DNA of 52,544 nt from assembly GCA_946413265.1 (NCBI GenBank), contig CAMKJU010000019.1, positions 1 to 52,544 of the forward strand. Reading direction: 5' to 3'. The notes beneath the pieces are model-generated. The model was not told the origin of the DNA and searched no databases. It was given only the letters and a program-made list of their open reading frames with translations. The DNA comes from an uncultured Lentisphaerota bacterium (GTDB lineage Bacteria > Verrucomicrobiota > Kiritimatiellia > RFP12 > UBA1067). The translations under genes and the position numbers were made by a program. This document shows, in pieces, positions 48,391 through 52,544 of this stretch; within the stretch, counting starts at the first letter, position 1; every line of letters begins with the position of its first letter.

Positions 48391-51336
48391 CTATCGAGCG
48401 ACGGCGTTGACCACGTCGGCGCGGCGGGAGGCAGGCGTCACGACAAGATCCTTCAGCTCGCCGTTCTCCACGCGGCCTTCAAGGGTGGTGTTTTTCGGAG
48501 CGTTTAGTTTGAAGTCGCAGTTCCACTCCTTCGGCCACGCGGGCAGGAGGAATATCTTGTCGCCCTCGTACTGCAGGAGCATTGACTGGATCGTGTTCTG
48601 GAACACGCCGCCCTCGTCCTGGTCGGGACGCCAGTTGTAGTTCGGTCCCCAGTACGCCGGCCAGCGGTATTCAGAGGGCCTGTACGAACGCTCGGCGATG
48701 TTCTCCTCGTTGCAGGCAATCGTCCGTCCAAGCGTGGGCGTGTTCTTGAACACGCGGTCGACGATGTGCTCGCGCGCTTCCTCCGCCATGCCGAGGTACG
48801 CCGCGTTCAACTCGTCCTGCGCCCAGCCGAAGTAGAGCTTGTGGAAACGTCCATCCGTATACGTGCGTCGGCCGATCTCCGCGTTCGGCTTCTCGAACGA
48901 GCTGAGACGGAACGGGAACACGCAGTAGAGCTCCGGCGTCTCCACATTGCCGTGGCGCTTGAATATCTCCGCCGGCGCGAACACGATCGCCGACTCGGTA
49001 GGGCGGCCAGCCCTCTGGCCGCCGAGCGTGCGCGTGGGCAGCGCCGGCAGGCGCGCGCGGATCTTCGCGAAGAACGCGTGGTCGTCCGCCGAGACCACGT
49101 TGTCGGGCATCGCGAGCAGGAGGTCCGTGACGCGCGTAAGGCCCGCCACTTCGGTCATCGGGTTCGTGCAGTCCTGCCACGTCTCGATCGCCTGCGCGGG
49201 GTACATGTGATAGCGGCCCTTCGCGTCCAGCTTGAAGTGTCCGTCGAAGTAGCGGACGTACTCGCGGATGGACGGCAGCGCATTATTCTTGAACCACGCA
49301 TCGTCGCGCGTGTGCTGCCAGCGCATGATGGCCATGAGCGAGAGCTCCAGCTGACCCACCCAGGCGTACTTATGGCAGGGATGGTACTGGTGCTTGTCCT
49401 TGCGGTACTTCCACTCGCATTCCGGACCGTAGCAGCCCATGAAGTGGTCGCCCCACGGCTGCATGCACTCGGGGAAGTACGCGCCGTCGTGTCCGAAATA
49501 CTTCTTCGTGCGCTTCTTGAAGAACTCCAGCTTCCCGAAGTACATGTCGAAGAGCGCGTCGGTGCCGTCGATGTCGCCGGCGGCGAACATCGGGTAGTAC
49601 GGCAGGCGCGTGTTCTGCCACCAGTAGCCGTTGCCCCAGCGGCGGTAGTCGGGATCGCCCCTGTGGGCGATCGTGAAGAGAGTGCCGTTGAAGCGGATCG
49701 GGAGGCGTCCGCGCGACGCGCACGCGGTGAGATAGCGCTGCGCGGCGTAGGCTGTCGTGATCGCCGCGCACTCGTCGGCAAGCGGGATGACGGGACGCGC
49801 CAGCTCCTTCTTCTCGCGCTTGCCGTTCACGACGATCTCAGCCGTGCCGTATTTCGACACGCTCACCTCAAGCGTCGTCTCGCGTCCCGGAACGACCTTC
49901 GCGGAATGCGGCATCTGCACCGGACCGAAGATTGCGCGCACGCGCCCCCGATAGACGTCGATAATGAAACCATCGCTTCCGCCGGGCGTCATGTTGTCGA
50001 GAAGTCGCTGCGGCTTCTCAAGATGGTCCATCGTGAATGTGCACGTGAAGCGGAAGGCATGGGCGTCGCGGCGGTCGCGGGGCGACCGCCCTACCGTTTC
50101 GCACGCCTTTGGGACGCCCGAATACACCACCTTCCCGTCAAACGCCACTTCGGCTGACGCGAACGTTCCGAGAAACTTGTTGCCCCCCTTGGAATCCACG
50201 CCGAAGCTGAGCGGCAGCTTGCTGTTGGTGGGAAAGTCGTAGGGCTTGGGCGGCGCGTTCTTCGCCGCTTCGGACGGCGTGACCGCGATGTGGCTGCGGT
50301 TCCAGAACGCGCGCCACCAGGCGATGTGCGCCGCGCGCTTCGCCTCCTCGCCGTCGATGTTCCAGCCGTCGCGGTCGAGCATTTCGTTCGTGCGGCGCAG
50401 CCATTCGGCCTCGTCCCTGCACGGGTGATAGCACGTGATCGCGGTGAGGAAGAGGGTGCGTGTAGAAGCGCCGGAAGACAGCAAGCGTACAACAGCAAGG
50501 TAGCCCTCTTGTTGTTGTACGCTTGCTGTCTTCCCATCCCCCGCCCCACCTTGTTGTTGTACGCTTGCTGTCTTCACCACGATCTTTCTCGTCACGCCGC
50601 CAAAGGCGCGGTCCGAAAGCAGATCCGGCTTGCCGAGATCGCCCGTTCCCTGGTAGAAGTCATACACCTTCATCAAGTCGGCGACCGTCTCGTTGCGGTT
50701 CACATGACACCAGCCGCCCGGCACGAAACGGTCGGCGCTGATGGTGAACTTCTTCTTGCTCAGCACCTTCCCGAAAGGACCGCCCTCGCAGAACCTATTG
50801 CCGAGCTCGTACTCGCCGACGCCGAACACCTTCGACCCGCCGGGATAGAGACGCCAGTTGACCACCTTCGCCTTGACGTCCGGCGGGCCCTTCACGTCGC
50901 ACACCGCGATCGAATCCGTTCCCTGCTGGATGCGGTACCGCAGCGACACCGCCCTCCCGCCGCTCTTCCACGTCGCCTCGAACTCGCCGCGCGCCATCGA
51001 GAGCTCCTGCCTATACGTGCCCGCGTCGACAGGCGACTTCGTCTCGTAGTCGATCGCGCCGGTCTTGACGTGGCGTCCGCCCTCGTTCCACGAATCGGAG
51101 TTCTGCAGCACGGTGTGCAGCGTGCCGGCGGCGTCCAACCACGCCGTGGCGCCCACCTCGCCGTTGCCGAGCACCATGATGCCCTTCTCGTCTTTGGCCG
51201 GCGTGTCGAACACGACCGGCGCAGGGGCGTATGCCAACACGCATGACGTGACCCCAAAGGCTAATGCCAGGATGGCTGCTCTGCCGTGAGCACTTCTCGC
51301 ACACTTGTTTTTCGTGATTATATTTTCTGCTGTCAT
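48391..51336 (-). CDS. Secreted DUF5703-type six-hairpin glycosidase-like protein
   Basis: A 981-residue exported protein; GAGGA precedes the ATG at 51336 and the signal is ILALAFGVTSCVLAYA. Residues about 40-190 are the N-terminal beta domain (GNGEVGATAWLDAAGTLHTV, LQNSDSWNEGGR), matching DUF5703. The C-terminal half looks like an (alpha/alpha)6 barrel (GNGYWWQNTRLPYYPMFAAG, FGHDGAYFPECMQPWG, DQDEGGVFQNTIQSMLLQYE), as in GH95-like fucosidases. It probably removes sugars from plant or host glycans; specificity is unknown. Two insertions are encoded by repeats: KTASVQQQ twice with a reverse-complement copy beside it (50474-50575), and GRSPRDRR from a REP-like palindrome (50070-50093). It follows the DUF6259 gene by 24 bp. 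Confidence 0.78.
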   Translation of the reverse strand: MTAENIITKNKCARSAHGRAAILALAFGVTSCVLAYAPAPVVFDTPAKDEKGIMVLGNGEVGATAWLDAAGTLHTVLQNSDSWNEGGRHVKTGAIDYETKSPVDAGTYRQELSMARGEFEATWKSGGRAVSLRYRIQQGTDSIAVCDVKGPPDVKAKVVNWRLYPGGSKVFGVGEYELGNRFCEGGPFGKVLSKKKFTISADRFVPGGWCHVNRNETVADLMKVYDFYQGTGDLGKPDLLSDRAFGGVTRKIVVKTASVQQQGGAGDGKTASVQQQEGYLAVVRLLSSGASTRTLFLTAITCYHPCRDEAEWLRRTNEMLDRDGWNIDGEEAKRAAHIAWWRAFWNRSHIAVTPSEAAKNAPPKPYDFPTNSKLPLSFGVDSKGGNKFLGTFASAEVAFDGKVVYSGVPKACETVGRSPRDRRDAHAFRFTCTFTMDHLEKPQRLLDNMTPGGSDGFIIDVYRGRVRAIFGPVQMPHSAKVVPGRETTLEVSVSKYGTAEIVVNGKREKKELARPVIPLADECAAITTAYAAQRYLTACASRGRLPIRFNGTLFTIAHRGDPDYRRWGNGYWWQNTRLPYYPMFAAGDIDGTDALFDMYFGKLEFFKKRTKKYFGHDGAYFPECMQPWGDHFMGCYGPECEWKYRKDKHQYHPCHKYAWVGQLELSLMAIMRWQHTRDDAWFKNNALPSIREYVRYFDGHFKLDAKGRYHMYPAQAIETWQDCTNPMTEVAGLTRVTDLLLAMPDNVVSADDHAFFAKIRARLPALPTRTLGGQRAGRPTESAIVFAPAEIFKRHGNVETPELYCVFPFRLSSFEKPNAEIGRRTYTDGRFHKLYFGWAQDELNAAYLGMAEEAREHIVDRVFKNTPTLGRTIACNEENIAERSYRPSEYRWPAYWGPNYNWRPDQDEGGVFQNTIQSMLLQYEGDKIFLLPAWPKEWNCDFKLNAPKNTTLEGRVENGELKDLVVTPASRRADVVNAVAR
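50070..50093. repeat. REP-like palindrome inside a coding region, copy 2
   Basis: GGCGGTCGC-GGG-GCGACCGCC followed by CTA: the reverse complement of the block at 19105-19128. Here it is read in frame as GRSPRDRR on the minus strand. Confidence 0.8.
50474..50575. repeat. Three copies of a 26-bp repeat within the DUF5703 gene
   Basis: Copies at 50508-50533 and 50550-50575 are identical and 42 bp apart; the copy at 50474-50499 is inverted with one mismatch, making a 26-bp stem with an 8-nt loop. The unit begins GAAGACAGCAAGCGTACAAC. A diverged copy lies at 24796-24821 in the gap between giant genes B and C. Confidence 0.9.
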
Positions 51337-51360
51337 TGTATATTCCTCAATCAGTTTGTT

Positions 51361-52544
51361 TTACTTCACGCCATAGACGTACAGTCTCAGCGAATCGGGG
51401 CGAATCTGTCCGGTTGTGGATTCGTTTCCGGGAGCAAATACGCCTGTCGGCTTGCCTAATCCGTTGATCATGACATCAGCAGGCTTGTTCGAAATGTTCC
51501 ACACGCACACGGCGCTCGTGCCGTCGTCGGCGATGAAGCGCTTGGCGATGACTCCGCTCCGACTTGTGAACCCTTCATCATCGACGAATTTGCCGCGCAA
51601 GAGGTACTTCGCGTGCGTACGCTGGAAGTCGGCCACGGCCTTCATGTAGGCGCTCGCGACGGCGGGCGGTTCGGCGTGCATCGCCTCGAGCGACGGCAGG
51701 TTCTTCACTTCGCCGTAGTCCTTCTTCGTCGGCACCTTGCCATCGAGCGCGTACGTGCGGTCGGGCATGTAACGGATCTCAATTTCGTGCCGGAGACCGA
51801 ACACGGCGGCGTAGTTCACGAAGGATCGGAGCGTCATGGGCGTGGGGTTGCGCGTGGTGGTGACGAGTTCCGGGAACGTGTAGCGGAAGAGTTCGGGGAA
51901 CGGCTCGGCATTCGCGCGCGACGTGGCGCGGCTCGCCTTCAGCACGTTGACGTCCCACATGAACGAGCTGGGCTGGCACGCGTGGAACATGCCGATGGTG
52001 TCGAGAAGCCCGTCGTGGAGCCCCTCGGTGAAGACGGCGAAATCCTTGTCGGTCTCGTGCATTTCGTCCGCGATGCGCCGGACGAATCTGGGACGCTCCT
52101 CGCAGTGGCTGCGCCACGGGACGGGATGACCGTGCCCCTTGCCCCAGCACTCGAACGGCGTCGTCACGCCCAGCTGGTCGTAGAGGATCGCGTCCGCGCC
52201 GAAACCCCGCGCCTGCCTGGCGAGCGCGAGCATCCGGTCGTGCCACGGCTCGGCGTGCAGGCAGCCGATGGCGAACTTGTAAACCGGTATGTTCCTGTAC
52301 TTGTGGTACGTATGGACGTACGGCGAGCCGTCGCGCCGGCGCACGGCGATGCGCTCGCCGTGTTCGCCCCAGAACTTCGTCGCGCCGATCTGCTGGAGCT
52401 GTCCGTTCGCGTAGATGCACACGCGGATGCCGCGCCGGTGCGCTTCGGCGATGCCGGCCTTGAGTGCCTCCGCGCCGCCCATCTTCGGATCGGCGTCGTA
52501 GTCGGGATAGAGGTGGTCGTGTCCCCCCACGGTCCAGCCGAAGA
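51361..52544 (-). CDS. DUF6259-type glycan-active protein (5' end outside window)
   Basis: About 394 C-terminal residues; the frame is open to the window end (FGWTVGGHDHLYPDYDADP at the edge), so the true start lies beyond 52544. A TIM-barrel-like region contains EAHRRGIRVCIYANGQLQQI, GFGADAILYDQLGVTTPFEC and KDFAVFTEGLHDGLLDT, where Asp in YDQLG and Glu in FTEG are at the places expected for catalytic acids of a clan A-type glycosidase. A C-terminal beta domain follows (FIADDGTSAVCVWNISNKPA). Family DUF6259 is found in polysaccharide-use loci; the activity is not known. The DUF5703 gene starts 24 bp downstream, in the same transcript. Confidence 0.78.
   Translation of the reverse strand, partial: FGWTVGGHDHLYPDYDADPKMGGAEALKAGIAEAHRRGIRVCIYANGQLQQIGATKFWGEHGERIAVRRRDGSPYVHTYHKYRNIPVYKFAIGCLHAEPWHDRMLALARQARGFGADAILYDQLGVTTPFECWGKGHGHPVPWRSHCEERPRFVRRIADEMHETDKDFAVFTEGLHDGLLDTIGMFHACQPSSFMWDVNVLKASRATSRANAEPFPELFRYTFPELVTTTRNPTPMTLRSFVNYAAVFGLRHEIEIRYMPDRTYALDGKVPTKKDYGEVKNLPSLEAMHAEPPAVASAYMKAVADFQRTHAKYLLRGKFVDDEGFTSRSGVIAKRFIADDGTSAVCVWNISNKPADVMINGLGKPTGVFAPGNESTTGQIRPDSLRLYVYGVK

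Overview
The window looks like a chromosomal segment of a GC-rich, Gram-negative member of the PVC group, most probably a gut-type Kiritimatiellota (inference). The reasons are giant secreted proteins built of autotransporter-type beta-strand repeats, a Ser/Thr kinase coupled to an ECF sigma factor, DUF5703/DUF6259-type glycan-degradation proteins, several AAA-ATPase/PD-(D/E)XK proteins, and many short palindromic and tandem repeats. No phage structural genes, transposases, rRNA or CRISPR array were seen.

Layout. (1) 1-1362: a GntR/LacI-hybrid regulator. (2) 1711-7281: giant surface protein A and a DUF4143 ATPase, each preceded by tandem or direct repeats. (3) 7544-14733, all minus strand: sugar-acting ribokinase and GRP/RhaT-like permease, then a Ser/Thr kinase overlapping an ECF sigma factor, then two exported proteins (leucine-rich repeat and TPR/DUF2723-like). 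(4) 14806-20805: an exported propeller-like protein with an apparent one-base frameshift, a Tat lipoprotein with duplicated BPL_N/DJ-1-like domains, and an AAA-ATPase/nuclease. (5) 20943-34386: three consecutive giant surface proteins (B, C, D) that share modules, C-terminal signature, promoter-leader sequence and intergenic palindromes. (6) 34651-35960: a palindrome cluster, a tyrosine-recombinase-like gene, and a 46-codon coiled-coil gene preceded by a 9-codon leader ORF. (7) 36135-42196: an exported protein and a Prc-type S41 protease overlapping by 4 bp, tRNA-Leu and tRNA-Glu, an AsmA-like protein and rnhB. (8) 42197-45361, minus: a four-gene unit of FAD oxidoreductase, ferredoxin-thioredoxin reductase catalytic subunit, thioredoxin and signal peptidase I. 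(9) 45408-52544, minus: a second AAA-ATPase/nuclease and a glycan-use group (SMP-30-like propeller, DUF5703 six-hairpin protein, DUF6259 protein cut by the window end).

How it fits together (inference). Much of the window serves the cell envelope and sugar use: large beta-helical surface proteins, their probable export and processing helpers (signal peptidase, Prc protease, AsmA-like protein), secreted glycan-active enzymes, and a permease/kinase pair for the released sugar. The kinase/sigma pair is a plausible switch for the exported proteins beside it.

Most striking observations: giant proteins assembled from a shuffled, repeatedly used roughly 200-residue module and ending in a hydrophobic strand closed by Arg; a near-identical 5' leader in front of two of them; five genes whose -10 box lies only 6-9 nt from the start codon (leaderless mRNAs); and short repeats carried in frame inside conserved genes, including nine heptamers in rnhB and a palindromic REP-like element in two unrelated genes.
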